A stretch of 64,000 bases of DNA, taken from NCBI GenBank assembly GCA_036674765.1, contig JARVKI010000128.1, positions 27,602 to 91,601 of the forward strand. Reading direction: 5' to 3'. A model generated the notes under the pieces. It saw nothing but the letters and a program-made list of their open reading frames with translations, had not been told where the DNA came from and did not search any database. How positions within the stretch are numbered: position 1 is the stretch's first letter; each line of letters begins with the position of its first letter. The DNA is from Seiridium cupressi. Lineage: Eukaryota; Ascomycota; Sordariomycetes; Amphisphaeriales; Sporocadaceae. Both the position numbers and the translations under genes were made by a program. Shown here in pieces: positions 45,248 to 56,451 of the stretch.

Positions 45248-45723
45248 TCATGCGGCGGAATCGTTCTTTACTAGAGTTGTGACTGCCTCCTCGATTTGCT
45301 TGTCCGTCAGGCCATCTAATGATTGGCTCTTCTCCTTTCCAAGCTCTGGAACGTTTGCGTGTCAGTTTTCATTGTGCAATACATGCCGTTGCTTGCTTGG
45401 GGCGAGAGGCCGAAGCATGGACGCACCGTATCTTGCATAAATCTTTGGTAGGGTGCCAGACGCCTCGCGCAGTAGGATCGGGGTGTTTGGGTTGTTCTTC
45501 TTCATAGTGGGATATGCGCGGGTGAGGAATGACCTTGTGATCCTTCGGTTAGCATACGTTGCGCCCATTGCAAACGCCATGTGCTGCCTGGAAAACAATC
45601 CCGGGAGCGCCATGGTGAAAGAAGATGGTGTACTGACCTCGTGGCGGCGCTGTGCTCGCCAGTCTGGCAAAAGAGGAAGCGAACCTCCTTCAGAGCCTTG
45701 GTGAAGGCGTATTTGCTGGACAT
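45248..45723 (-). CDS. Complex I accessory subunit NDUFA2 (B8, thioredoxin-like)
   Basis: Three exons (45723-45638, 45533-45427, 45345-45248) give 96 residues. The sequence begins MSSKYAFTKALKEVRFLFCQ, then TGEHSAATRSFLTRAYPTMKKNNPNTPILLREASGTLPKIYARYE, and ends in GLTDKQIEEAVTTLV, matching the L51/S25/CI-B8 domain of the fungal 10.5-kDa NADH:ubiquinone oxidoreductase subunit. It acts in the matrix arm of mitochondrial complex I. No cleavable presequence is seen, as usual for this subunit. All splice junctions restore conserved codons (AG|G, G|AG). It is divergent from the pyruvate carrier gene across a 397-bp gap, a sensible pairing of two mitochondrial energy genes. Confidence 0.95.
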
Positions 45724-46120
45724 GATGGCAATTGGTGCGTCAATTGGGCCAAGGCTGGGTCGAGTCGTCGCAGGGAAGAGGCAGATGATGAGCTTGGGGA
45801 TAGCTTCGCAATTGGTGCATGTCGATTGGACGCTGTTGGAACTGCAGGCGCATAAGGTTTTTCCGGGCTGCATAACTTCGTCACCCTGGGCTGAGGCTTT
45901 TTTATGCCGTGGGGCCAAAGGACCAAATTTCTGGCGCCGATTATCTCCGGGCCCCCAATTGAATTCGCAGCCATAACGGATGGCACTAGGCTTTCGCTAT
46001 CTCTCACCTTCGAGCTTGCCAGTAAGCCTCAACACCTCAACAGCCCGTCGGCAGCATCGCCAGATTCTCCCCTCCTCCCTCCCTCCTCGCTCACCGACCG
46101 AAAGATAGTCAGCCATCGCC
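45724..46120. promoter_or_regulatory. Shared divergent promoter, NDUFA2 / pyruvate carrier
   Basis: The 397 bp between the two start codons must hold both promoters. It is pyrimidine-rich next to the carrier start (CCCTCCTCCCTCCCTCC near 46070). Co-regulation of respiration and pyruvate import is plausible; no specific binding site is claimed. Confidence 0.5.
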
Positions 46121-46745
46121 ATGCCAGCAACGACGTCCCTCTTCCGCGCCGCCCGGCCGGCCTTCCGCCAATCCGCCTTTGGCGCCCACCGAGCCGCTTT
46201 CCAGTCACAGCGCGCATCTGCCGGCCGCCGATGGCAGAGCACGACCGCCGGCGAGTCGCAGTCCTGGTTCTCCCGCATGTGGAACAGCCCCATCGGTTTC
46301 AAGACGGTGCACTTCTGGGCGCCCGTCATGAAGTGGGCGCTTGTGCTCGCCGGTGTCTCGGATTTCGCTCGTCCTGCTGAGAAGCTGTCCCTCACCCAGA
46401 ATGGTGCCCTCACGGCCACCGGTCTGATCTGGACGAGGTGGTGCTTCGTCATCACGCCCAAGAACTACTTGTATGTCTTGTTCTCGGGTGTCATAGAGTG
46501 CGATAATCAAGATGGGTCATGGTACTGACGAGATTCCACACAGGCTTGCTGCTGTCAACTTCTTCCTAGGAATTGTTGGAGTCGTCCAGTGCAGTCGCAT
46601 CTTCATGTATCACCAATCAGTGAAGAATGCTCCTCTACCCGCCGCTGCCGAACTGAAGGAGGACGCCAAGGACAAGGCCGTCGAGTTGAAGGAGGACGCC
46701 AAGGAGAAGGTCGAGAGCGTTAAGGCTGCCATCAAGTCGCAATAA
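46121..46745 (+). CDS. Mitochondrial pyruvate carrier subunit (MPC2/MPC3 type)
   Basis: Two exons (46121-46470, 46544-46745) give 183 residues. An Arg/Ala-rich presequence of about 45 residues precedes the MPC domain: SPIGFKTVHFWAPVMKWALVLAGVSDFARPAEKLSL, TATGLIWTRWCFVITPKNYL, then LAAVNFFLGIVGVVQCSRI, giving the amphipathic helix plus three membrane segments of the MPC2 branch. The protein pairs with MPC1 in the inner membrane to import pyruvate. The C-terminal tail after the last helix carries a repeated KEDAK unit (AELKEDAKDKAVELKEDAK), a charged coil not required for transport in known relatives. An intron lies at 46471-46543. It shares a promoter region with NDUFA2. Confidence 0.93.
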
Positions 46746-48109
46746 ATATTGTACTCTTTCGAGGATGCAGTGGCAATATGCACGGGAGGCCAAACGAGAG
46801 ACGGGGGAACCCCTATCGGCCAGTGGGCCGACGACATACCCACCGGTGACACCCAAATCAAGAATAGAACAGGCTGGATTGAAATGCGCTGTGCATATAG
46901 GAGACGAGACGAGGCGCTTGCCTTGGATGAAGGAAGCCATATCAAGGGCATGTATACTACGAACTGTCCTCAGGTTTTGTTATATCCATTCAACTTATCC
47001 ATTTGTTTCGACGTCAGCTGGCTCGTTCAATTGATGTGCAATAGGAAATCCATCACAAGGGGCAGCTTACTTCTCAATGCGGAGGTATCTCTCATTACTC
47101 CCTCACCTACCTGCTAATTTGTCATCTCGGTCGAGCTGTTTGAGGCCTGCAGTAAAAGCCGCTGCCGGCATATGATGCCATGCCCGTAGCTTTCTGAGTC
47201 TTCCTATATGCCCAGTAAGAACAAGAACGCTACTCATGAACAAGGATAAAAGCTAGCTTTGATGCTGGGTCAAAATGATTTTGCAGCACTGGTGTGGTGT
47301 TGATTGTCAGTAGTCTCCAGGGAGCTTTCACTTATTGTATATCCAGCCTGTAATTTGCAACAGCAACCGCAATACCTACAAAGTATTAATGGGGAATTAA
47401 CCTGAAGAGGATGCTCTAAAAACACAGGACTCCAATCAAGTGATAGCCCAGCTAAACGAGAGGAGACATACGAGCAGCGTGGTCAATATCGTATCGATTG
47501 CACGTGTCTATAGATGGATAATGACACCCAGTGCCTGACAAGCTGTCTCACTGATTAAATATAAAGTGCCATTCCCCAGGAACGACAATTCACTATGGGT
47601 TCTACTATAGGGGACCCATTACCAAATACCCCCTTTTGCTCGCAGGAGGAAGATCCATCAGCTAAAAGCCAATGCCAGTAGGACCAGATTTCAGTCTTGG
47701 ATGCATCCAGAGGTGGCATGGCTTCTAGTGTCAAGCTTAAAGTGCGAACAATCCGTACTAGCAAACAGCTTGTGTTGTCTAACATTATGATAAGCTATGC
47801 ACTATCTGTACAAGTAGACTACTCCCCAGGATTACTCTGGCACGATGGCTGGAGAAGCCGCTACTTGAAGGCATATAGCAGGGATAGGTCCAGTTTGCTA
47901 CATTCTTGGTAGATAGATGGGATCAGCTGGTCCCCAATCAAATGGATATATACATAGCATCACAGCCTCGTTGTATATTAAATGTCAGTTAGAGAATTTC
48001 GCACGAGATAAACAAAATTGGTAGGTAATAAATAATCTGACTAACTCCGAGTATTTAATACTAGATTATTTTCCTGCTTGCAGATATTCGCGACCGGATA
48101 TAAGTCAAA
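46746..48109. other. Intergenic region
   Basis: About 1.4 kb between the carrier and the NTF2-like gene without a supported gene. The part beyond 47900 is AT-rich. Confidence 0.5.
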
Positions 48110-48598
48110 TTAATCCCTCAGTTTCGCTTTTGCGATCAGCTCCCCGATCCTGGCTGTCGCTGTTGCGTCGAGAAATTCCTGTGCACTTGTGATTCTCCCT
48201 CCGGTTTCGTCCATGATCAATATCCATATCATGTCATTCTCAGGCGCCTCCTTGTCTCCTTCATTTTGTCCTTTCGGACACATGAAGAAGCTGTTTCTCA
48301 CCACTACCCTGCTCGCTGGCTCGTCGATGATAACTTCATGAATGACAGCTTCGCAAGACTCGAGGAAGGGAACCATGGTGCTCAGATGCTTATGAAATCC
48401 ATCTCTGTCCAAGATCTGTTGCAGACCGGGCCGTTCTCGGATCATGTAGTTATGGCCCCAGGACTGCTTGAAGTTTGGGTCCATCAAGGAAGTCAGGCGA
48501 TCCATGTCCGGCGAGCCTGTAGCGGACGTAAAGCCGTAGGCCTCGATAAATGCGTGTGCGGTCTCTCGCAGGACATTATACCTTGACTGATCTGACAT
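48110..48598 (-). CDS. NTF2/SnoaL-like small protein
   Basis: Single-exon frame of 162 residues from the ATG at 48598; open sequence upstream has no ATG. It has the alpha+beta character of NTF2-like proteins: an N-terminal helix (RYNVLRETAHAFIEAYGF), a LTSLMDPNFKQSWGH segment, and strands ending VIIDEPASRVVVRNSFFMCP and NDMIWILIMDETGGRITSAQEFLD. Fungal relatives of this size are either polyketide-pathway cyclases or uncharacterised. No catalytic residues can be assigned by eye. No secondary-metabolite core gene is adjacent, though an intact P450 lies 1.5 kb away on the other strand. Confidence 0.7.
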   Translation of the reverse strand: MSDQSRYNVLRETAHAFIEAYGFTSATGSPDMDRLTSLMDPNFKQSWGHNYMIRERPGLQQILDRDGFHKHLSTMVPFLESCEAVIHEVIIDEPASRVVVRNSFFMCPKGQNEGDKEAPENDMIWILIMDETGGRITSAQEFLDATATARIGELIAKAKLRD

Positions 48599-48844
48599 TT
48601 CGGTGCGTGATTCGTGAACCGGAACAGGAGGGTCTTGTGACAAAAGGGTCAGTTCGTGCGAGGATACAATCTTTGCGTATAATAGAGTATTCTAGAACAT
48701 ATACCTAATGAGTACTACGCTCGCCACGCGCTTGTGGGCTGCAGTTATTTTATGTAACGGTAGTATTCTTAGTTATTGTTGCGCTGAGGAGGGGAACATT
48801 CGTCTACGCAGTCTATCTCTACTATTATACTAATACGCACGGAC

Positions 48845-48895
48845 CACGTGATTTGTGCGCAGACCACGGTCACATGACCGTGACACCATATAAAT
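48845..48895. promoter_or_regulatory. E-box, perfect palindrome and TATA cluster
   Basis: CACGTG at 48845-48850, then a perfect 8+2+8 inverted repeat (CACGGTCACATGACCGTG, 48865-48882), then TATAAAT at 48889-48895. The core GTCACATGAC resembles bHLH-type sites. It may serve the NTF2-like gene (about 250 bp away, minus strand) or an unrecognised plus-strand transcript. Confidence 0.45.
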
Positions 48896-50093
48896 TATGA
48901 GATCCTGTTCTCAGTTCTAATTAACGAACTCACCGATTTCCAAGTTTGGTTGTGCATAATGAACTAGTTCGCGGCCGGAGCATCGAGAAGATTGGTAAAT
49001 CAAACGTGGAAATAAGCTTCACGGGCCTGCCACCAAACCGATCGGACCTCCGGTCGTCTGTTGTGTAACGTCCGCTTTTGCGAGACGGTCACGCCAAGGC
49101 GTATCTTGACTGTCCAAGTAAGCATCGTGTCGATGTTTATCAGGTAAGGATTAATTGGCAACAACATGGCGGGGTTGCGGTTGTACATAGCAGTTTCGCG
49201 TGTTTGGTAAGTAAACAGGTTATTATGAAAGAGGTAAGAGAGATTGCACATCGCTGCAAACTCTACTTTGCGACCTCGGATCGCATCTGGGTCGACCCCT
49301 TACCAAGAAGACGTGATCAGCAGAGACGACTGGATTTACTAGGGATTCCGTCCTCGTCAATTGATTGGAGGAATTGCCTTCTTCACTCAAGATAGTGGGG
49401 AGGAGCGGGGGGTTTTGTTGGACGCGTAGATGGCGTTATCAGCGGATCAGATTAGATGGATAAGATGGATCAGATTAGATAATTCTGCCTCCAGTGGTAA
49501 GATCATCAACGCTAAACGCCCAACCAAGAAACCTATTGGTCCCTTGTCCTCGTCGCTTCCTATCCCTGTTGCTCGGCATTTGATTTTTTAGCCAGCTCGT
49601 ATCCTACTCAGTACGATGGGGCCGCGCAAGGTAGCGCCATTACCTGCCACTCTAAGCAGGTTTGCATTGGCTCACATGAAAGGAAGCACCCCTCGCAATT
49701 CTGTACACACCAGACACGCGGGGCTGAGAAGATATATCCCTCGTTTATGTAGGGGGTTTCTCTCCTGGCATCCACCAATCCTTGGCATCGGCTTGCCAAT
49801 GGCCTGACTCGACACCTCTCCGGATGGGTACTTGACACCTTCAAGCAGTACTGATTGACACCCACTTCATGCGGCTAGATTGGTGTATTGCTGTTTGTTT
49901 TCCCTAAATCCCTGTTCGCTTACCAGCGCCCACTCCCACCTCATCTACCTCTGCTGGGATTTTTTTTCTTTCTGGCCGATCACGGCTCTATTAAGACCGC
50001 AATCATGCGCTACATGGTGAGTATCTGTCTTGGTCACCTTTTGTTACCTCTTCCTGCTCTTGTCCGCGAGAATCTCAATCTGGAGCGGTAGTC
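48896..50093. other. Intergenic region
   Basis: No gene supported. The final 150 bp are the pyrimidine-rich leader of the P450 gene. Confidence 0.5.
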
Positions 50094-52016
50094 ATGCTTG
50101 AGCTTCTACTGCTTCACTGGCCGACTGTTCTCCTGGCGGCCATTCCGTTGATCGGACTTCTCATCTCCCGAAACTGGAAATCTGGCGACGTCGATTTCAA
50201 ACAATATGCCCACTTCCCTCAACCGGAAGAGCGTGATGAGAAGAGAGGGCATTGGCCATGGATTGAAAAATCTGCTGCTGTGGGCGATCCGCGGAGGTCT
50301 TTCGATATTATCTTGTACGAGCAAGTCCAGAAACTCGGATTTCCACCAGTGCTATTGGTTGACTGGCGGCCAATGGAGCCGCTTTTAATTTTGTTCATAC
50401 TCGACAACACCGTTGCCGAGCAGGTTACCAAGACCTCCAAGCAGTTCAGTACCAGTATCCCCAAACACCCAGCTATGCAAGATTTGGCGCCATTGGTTGG
50501 CTCGCGATCTCTTGTTACCCTAGATGTAAGCCCACCGTTGTGGATCTAAGCATTGCAGATGCTGACCACGGCATGCGCAACAGGGCGATGAATGGAAGGG
50601 TCTTCGAAAGCGTATTCTCCCAGGCTTCCAGCCGCAACATCTCCTGAGCCTTGTCAAAGTCATCCTGGATAAATCCAAGCTCTTCATAGAGCATCTAGAG
50701 AAGAGGGCGGAACTCGGAGAGGAATTCCGCGTGGACGAGCTCACCACCAATTTGGCCTTTGATGTTATAGGTTGGTCTTGACACAGATGTTTTTCTGAGG
50801 TATAAGAACAAAACACAAGAATACTAATTGCCCATCAGGTATCGTGACATTCGACATGGAACTCAACGCACAAATCCCTGGCAAGCAAAGTCCTGTCTTG
50901 CTGACATATCGCGAGCTATCGCACGCCTACATTGCGAGGGATGTTACGAAACACTGGTTGCGGCGATATTTCACGGAGAACGAACGGAAGATCAGGCGTC
51001 TTGATAAGAAGCTCGACGTCATTCTGAAAGAGAACATTCAAAAGGAGCATGCCAAGATAATCCGAGGGGACGCCACCGCATCACGGAGTGTTGCTACGCT
51101 CAGTTTGCACGGCATAGAAAAGCTGACTCCCGAGATCCTCCAGCAGACCAGTGACACCTGTCGAGGATTTCTGTTTGCTGGGCACGACACAACGAGTATC
51201 CTGATGCAGTGGGCATTCTACGAGCTGAGTAGAAGTCCCAGCGCCCTTAAGGCTCTAAGAGACGAACTCGACGAGGTTTTCGGTCCTGACCCCAACCCGT
51301 CCGCTGTTACTAAGCAGTTGCTTGGCCCAGGCAATGGCGATCTATTGAACCGTCTAAAATGTGAGTAGAGGCAGAGCTAAAATACGCAGCCGTATCACGG
51401 CATGACGTAACTGACTCTGATTTCGCAGACACCGATGCAATTATCAAGGAGACACTTCGGCTCTATCCTCCAGGCACAACAGCTAGACTGGCACCGCAGG
51501 GGTCCGGTACCACACTCACTCTGCCCAATGGAGAGAAGCTGGTAGTAGATGGTCTAGTGCTGACTCCAAGAGCGCTCATCATCCAACGCGACCCCAAGAT
51601 CTTTGGTGAAACAAAAGACGACTTCGTGCCGGAGCGCTGGCTCGGCCCCGAGGCAGCCAACATCCCGGAGAGCTGCTGGAGACCATACGAGAGAGGCCCA
51701 CGACGTTGCACAGGCTCGGAGCTCGCCAATATGGAGGTGAAGGTAGTCCTGGCTTGCATTGCGAGACGGTTTGACTGGGTCAAGGTCGGGCTGGGTGAAC
51801 TGGATGCCGACGAGAATGGACAGCGAATTCTGAATGAAAAGGGGTACTACAAGACGAAATCTGAAATCTTCACTGTGGGTCTTTCAAAGATGCGAAGCTG
51901 TCGACTATCTGGCAGTATTCATGCTAACCTGTTCTTTCTGTCAGACTGACCAAGTCACCGCTAAGCCAGTTGATGGAATGGTGATGAGATTGAAGATTCA
52001 TGAGCATGCGACATGA
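50094..52016 (+). CDS. Cytochrome P450 monooxygenase
   Basis: Five exons (50094-50525, 50584-50770, 50839-51360, 51429-51874, 51945-52016) give 552 residues. An N-terminal membrane anchor (LELLLLHWPTVLLAAIPLIGLLI) places it in the ER. The I-helix oxygen motif is FAGHDTTS, ExxR is ETLRLYPP, the PERW motif is present, and the heme loop is PYERGPRRCTG with the Cys ligand; the first residue of the usual FxxG is Tyr. The last intron (51875-51944, GTGGGT..CAG with a GCTAAC branch site) removes an early in-frame stop at 51947 and rebuilds a QVTAKPVDGMVMRLK C-terminus normal for the family. Unspliced, the protein ends a few residues after the heme region. It is a class II fungal P450 of unknown substrate; no core biosynthetic gene is in the window. 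Confidence 0.9.
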
Positions 52017-53106
52017 ACTCACGTCTAGCATAGGGAAAAATTCTGGGTTTAGACGAGAAGGAGGTAAAGGTTGGGTAGTCTACATGGGTGGTGTTTCGGG
52101 TCAATTCTATCTGGATCGTTATTCCTTCACTTGATGGTCGCGCCGTGCTTGAAAACGCAACTCCATCGCACGTGCCCGCTGTTTTCTGTGCCGGAATCGT
52201 TGCCATGCAACAAGCTGCCCGACGCCAGCCCATAGGAATGAATGGTCAGTTTTATTGACTACTCTTTATGGCGTACACCAGGTTTTTCAATATCGTTGTC
52301 TCCTTTATGGGTGCGCATTGCCAGGTCTTCTGGCTCGGGTAAGCACCGTTTCATATCGTGCACCAAGGTCGGTCAAATAGACTGTCCAAGGACTCAAGTG
52401 AACGCCCGGAAGTCTCGGACGTCTCGGACGTCTCGAAGGAGACATAAACAGGGAAACAGAGCAGATGGTTGCGAAGAATGAAAAAGCGCCGTATCGATCA
52501 GTCACTGCCAGAAGGGACGACATTCCTCGGGAGTACCCGAAGTAGAAGGCTCAATGGAATGCCATGAGCACAGACACATCGAGAGATCGAATGCGTATTG
52601 GAAATACCTCTGCGAAGACGAGGTATGGTCTCGAGAACTACCCCAAGGACTATGCGATCGCATGGAAGTAAATGGCAACGATCGCAACCTCACTCGCCCT
52701 CCTGCTTGCAGGATCGGCTGAAATCGCAAATGAGCTTACACCGTTGGTAACAACCAAGGTACCTATGCTCCACTGGAGACCAGAATGATAATCTGCATGG
52801 ATATTCCTGTCGGTAATGATCGGCGTCGTCCGACAAAGTCGATGATGAAGATTGCGCGAAGCAGTGTCGAGACGAAATTGGCACCGCACCATTGCGCGAA
52901 CATGTGAGCCAGAAACATTTAGACGAAGCAACGCCTGTTTGACACACCAATGTCTTCCCCATGTAGCTACCCCATATACACCAGAAACTTGGCTCGGGTC
53001 ATTTGGGTATAGGCATATGATACTCCTTACTTTCCTCGAACGGTTTCTCGAGTTTATTTACCCCATTGATCATCATCCACGGACCCGTATCAATTACCAC
53101 ATTGAA
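52017..53106. other. Intergenic with a short 9-bp triplicated repeat
   Basis: Nothing coding recognised. GTCTCGGAC occurs at 52412-52420 and 52421-52429 with a partial third copy to 52438. Confidence 0.5.
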
Positions 53107-53455
53107 ATGGCGGACCTGAAAATCATGGATCCCAATGTGATGAAAGACGACCATGAAGGGGTCGAACAGATTACCGAGCCAGACAAGCCTTTCGGGGATG
53201 TCGAACATGGCGTGAGAGTAGAGACTGCCCACGCCTACGAAATTGAGAAGAAGCTTCTGAGAATGATAAACACGAGAATATTGCCATTCCGAGTCGTAAT
53301 CTATGTGTGCAATTATCTGGACCGCAACTCTATTACGCAAGCACGACTTTATCGCCCTCAGACCGGTACACGTTTAAGGGGGCGCTATACAGCACTGCCA
53401 TCTCCATCTTCTCGGCTGACTATATCACCTCAGAGGTAGCCGCCCGCCTGCTGTC
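53107..53455 (+). pseudogene. MFS transporter N-terminal remnant
   Basis: The ATG at 53107 begins an acidic cytosolic N-terminus followed by EIEKKLLRMINTRILPFRVVIYVCNYLDRNSITQARL, the first transmembrane region of the anion:cation symporter branch of MFS. Near 53350 the frame shifts; the other frame continues with DRYTFKGALYSTAISIFSADYITSEVAARLL, the second region. Homology ends at about 53455 and the remaining ten helices are absent. The remnant abuts, tail to tail, the sirtuin pseudogene. Confidence 0.75.
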
Positions 53456-53521
53456 CTCAAGTTTGACTGAACGGAAAAATGTCGCAGGTGTGCCGTCAAC
53501 GTCAACACCGCACACTTTCAA

Positions 53522-54573
53522 CTATAGACGATCTAGTTCCTTTACATCTAGTTCCACAAGCAAACGGCGTCGTAGGATGAACGATGGAATGTGGATGTTG
53601 AGATCTTTCATCAGGCAGGTCATCAGGTAATCGGCGCTATTGAGTACTCGCAGATCCGAGCGAACGTCCAGGGACACCTCCTGTAGATTACAGATGGCTA
53701 GCTTCACTCCTCTCCTCATGCCAACGATTTCCGGGGTCTCATTAGCCGGGGTCACCGTCAGAGATCATCCAAGGACTAGACATAAGTCGGCTTCGTTGGC
53801 ATTGTCTAAGGCTCGCTACAGAATCTCAGCCGGTAATGCCTCGCCGAAATTGATACAGTAGTACTCAATATATCGTGTAGTGCTCCCTTTGCAGCGAGCA
53901 CACTCGCGTCCAGTCCGGTAGTCATGGATAGACTTTTCGTACTTGGAGACGGCCCGGAAGTCTGTCAATTGTTAACATCAAGGTCTAGAATGACCCCCTT
54001 TCTATTACACATATCAAGAATATCCTCCTTACCATAGTCCTTACAGGTCTCACGATTCCTGTTACCATGAAGTTGAGATATCCTATCCTAGACTTTGATG
54101 TTGGAACTCCATTATTCGCCCCGCCTCAGTGCGTGAAAGCTACACTCACTGATAAAATGCCGCTCTTCCGGTGTAAGTCGTCGTAATTTTGGCTGACCAA
54201 GTACTTCAGAATGCCTCGATTCTGCAACTCCACCAGCGCCATATGGGCAGGCGTCGGAATGGCCTGTAGCGTGCTGGTCGTCTTACCGGTGCGCTGTCTC
54301 CCTCGGGCCCTTACATTCTCGCGTCCACGCGCCCTCCGGGCCGCGGAAGTCGGCAATGCCTGGGGATGGATTCAGCTGGTAGATTAAATGCGCAAATAGG
54401 CTCTTTGGCACTATCTCTAACTCACCAGCAGAATTAGAAGTCCCTGTGCCGGTGAAGGCAATGAAGTGCTTGCTCTTTCGTATATGGTCTAGGGGTATGC
54501 GTGCTTTCCGATTGATCACATCCGCATCCTCGTACGGCTTTTCTGCGGCGACTTTTGAGGCGCTGTCAGCCAT
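53522..54573 (-). pseudogene. Sirtuin (Sir2-family, Sirt6/7-like) pseudogene
   Basis: Starting at the ATG at 54573, the gene reads KHFIAFTGTGTSNSAG (NAD-binding GAG loop changed), then a GTGAGT..CAG intron, then [13 protein letters not shown] frameshift follows, after which [38 protein letters not shown] leads to YDDLH in place of the conserved CDGLH. Further fragments on the same strand give NRETCKDYGKE (zinc Cys replaced by Tyr), SKYEKSIHDYRTGRECARCKG, INFGEALPAEIL-stop, LCLVLG-stop-SLTVTPANETPEIVG and a final RRRLLVELDV. At least two in-frame stops, one frameshift and lost catalytic or zinc residues make it non-functional. Its intact relative would be an NAD-dependent protein deacylase. 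Confidence 0.85.
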
Positions 54574-54582
54574 CCTTGCCAA

Positions 54583-55882
54583 CCGTGAACTTGGCCTTTG
54601 TCAGAATCCTATCGACCTAAACGGGACAACCTCGGTAGGTAGTCTTTTTCTGCAGGTATAAGAATACTAGCATGGACTCCCGTCTACATGTGTACTGTCA
54701 GAATGAAAGCTCCAAACATAGTAAAATCCCTGGATCAGGTGTTTGGGCCAGTGGACACATAGTGGGACGGGGCCTGGCTGCCTAACAGGATTGTGCTTGG
54801 TGGCACGGGTGATCCACCCACTAATGTACAATGTAGTTAAGCCCATGTCAACTGCAGTGGCAGCAATAATAAGTGCCAGATTGACTGAGGCTTTCAAATT
54901 TCCATATCTAGTGATACTACTTTGGACAGGGAACTCTGTTTGATGTCAACGAGGAGGACGAGAGATTATATTTCATCCATCGCGGCGTCTTGCTCCACCT
55001 CAGCATGTCTACACATCCTAGTGTTGCTTGGTCATACGGCCTCTGTCTGTGCAGCCTATCAATTATAGCCTTATGCACCACACACATTTCGGTATTCAGG
55101 AGTGATGGCGACGTTTATGCTGGCTGAACCTATCGATACGCCGAGTCCGCTGAAATGAAGGAACTTACAAAAACTGTCTATCTCGAAATAGAGTAAAAAG
55201 GGTCCATGCATGGAAATGAGAAGTCGATGACGCAGTAATGTTGACTCTCGGCCAGCATTGGGTTAGCCTGACGGCCAAAGTAGCATGGCAAAGAGACAGC
55301 CACGACTCAGCCCATCAGCATTGACTTACGAATTCGACAGTCGGCTAAAAGCAGTACCTGCCGTGAGTGTCTAATTGCATACGAGTCTGTGCTATTACCG
55401 GAACTTGGCTGATCTAGGCCGTAATGACACAGTGGGTCCAGTTACACGAAACATGCATAGAGGCTGGTTAGGATTATACGTCCATCCTACGAGCTTTTCG
55501 GCATACTTGGACAGCGCTCCACCGGTGCCTGGCCTAAAATTGGCTTCTAAAGCCCAAATATTCCGACGATTGCATGAGAAATCCCAGAGTAGGCAAGGTT
55601 TAGATCTTTGGCATGCGCCAAACAGTAACGACGAGGCCATTGCAGGGATCTGAGTGTCACTACCGGTTGATAGGACGAGACGAGTGCTTCCTTCAACGTC
55701 ATAGAGCTGGTTCTCGGAATGGCCTTCTGAAAATCATATAAAGCGAATCCAAATGCCGAAGCAAGAAGACGGCTTGAAAACTGTACTGCACCAATTCAAT
55801 TCATATACCATTACATACCAGCTCTAAAAGACCACTTCCCAACAACCATCTTTTACCGACGCCACTGTACTCAGACGTCAGC
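54583..55882. other. Intergenic region with TATA box for the small secreted protein
   Basis: No gene recognised over 1.3 kb. TATAAAG at about 55737-55743 lies about 140 bp upstream of the secreted-protein start at 55883, in the right orientation. Confidence 0.5.
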
Positions 55883-56239
55883 ATGCGTTTCTTCTCCTTC
55901 GCTGCCGCTCTTACTGCGTTGGCCCTTGGTGTGTCAGCCTACGACCCGGACTGCGACTGCAGCAAAAAGGGCGCTGGTGGAAGTTGCTCGATTGTGAAGG
56001 CTGATCCGGATCCTACGAAATCCGACCTAACGTTCATTGCAACATGTGGCTCGGAGTGCAAAGTAACAGTGGGAAAGAATGATGTGGAGTTCAAATATTA
56101 CAGCAGTGTCCCAAAAGGGTCAGAGCTCGCAAAAGAGCATGGCCTGGACCCTTGGGTATGCCATGATGGTTTGAGGGAAGCGTTTTGCGTCTTCGACTGG
56201 TATGGCGTACAGATTCCTGTTTCTTGCCCAACCTCCTAG
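55883..56239 (+). CDS. Small secreted cysteine-rich protein (effector-like)
   Basis: Single-exon gene of 118 residues. A clear signal peptide (MRFFSFAAALTALALGVSA) is followed by a mature part of about 99 residues with eight cysteines (DPDCDC; GGSCS; ATCGSEC; WVCHD; AFCV; SCPTS), enough for four disulphides. No known domain is recognised. Small size, high Cys content, a TATA box upstream and a position among pseudogenes in a gene-poor region fit fungal effector or host-interaction proteins, but this is inference. The gene is intact, unlike its four nearest neighbours on both sides. Confidence 0.78.
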   Translation: MRFFSFAAALTALALGVSAYDPDCDCSKKGAGGSCSIVKADPDPTKSDLTFIATCGSECKVTVGKNDVEFKYYSSVPKGSELAKEHGLDPWVCHDGLREAFCVFDWYGVQIPVSCPTS

Positions 56240-56451
56240 GGCTGAACTTCAAGGCTGGGAACGATAAGATCTCGACATGATTAGCGGACTTTGGGTATGA
56301 CGGCCTAGTCCAAGCTAGCCAAGAATGCTACACTTTTGATCGAGCAGCGGGTTGTATGAGACAGACTAGATGGGGAAGAGATGTCTTCATACTAGTGCAT
56401 AGTAAATATACGGGTTCAAATTCCATCATCCAGCAAATATTGATTATTTCC

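Noticed and set aside
45904..46461. Plus-strand and minus-strand frames of about 155 codons over the pyruvate carrier
   Set aside because: They are other-frame readings of the carrier exon; the spliced carrier is clear.
56410..56425. tRNA B-box-like GGTTCAAATTCC
   Set aside because: No pairing T-stem and no other tRNA arms nearby.
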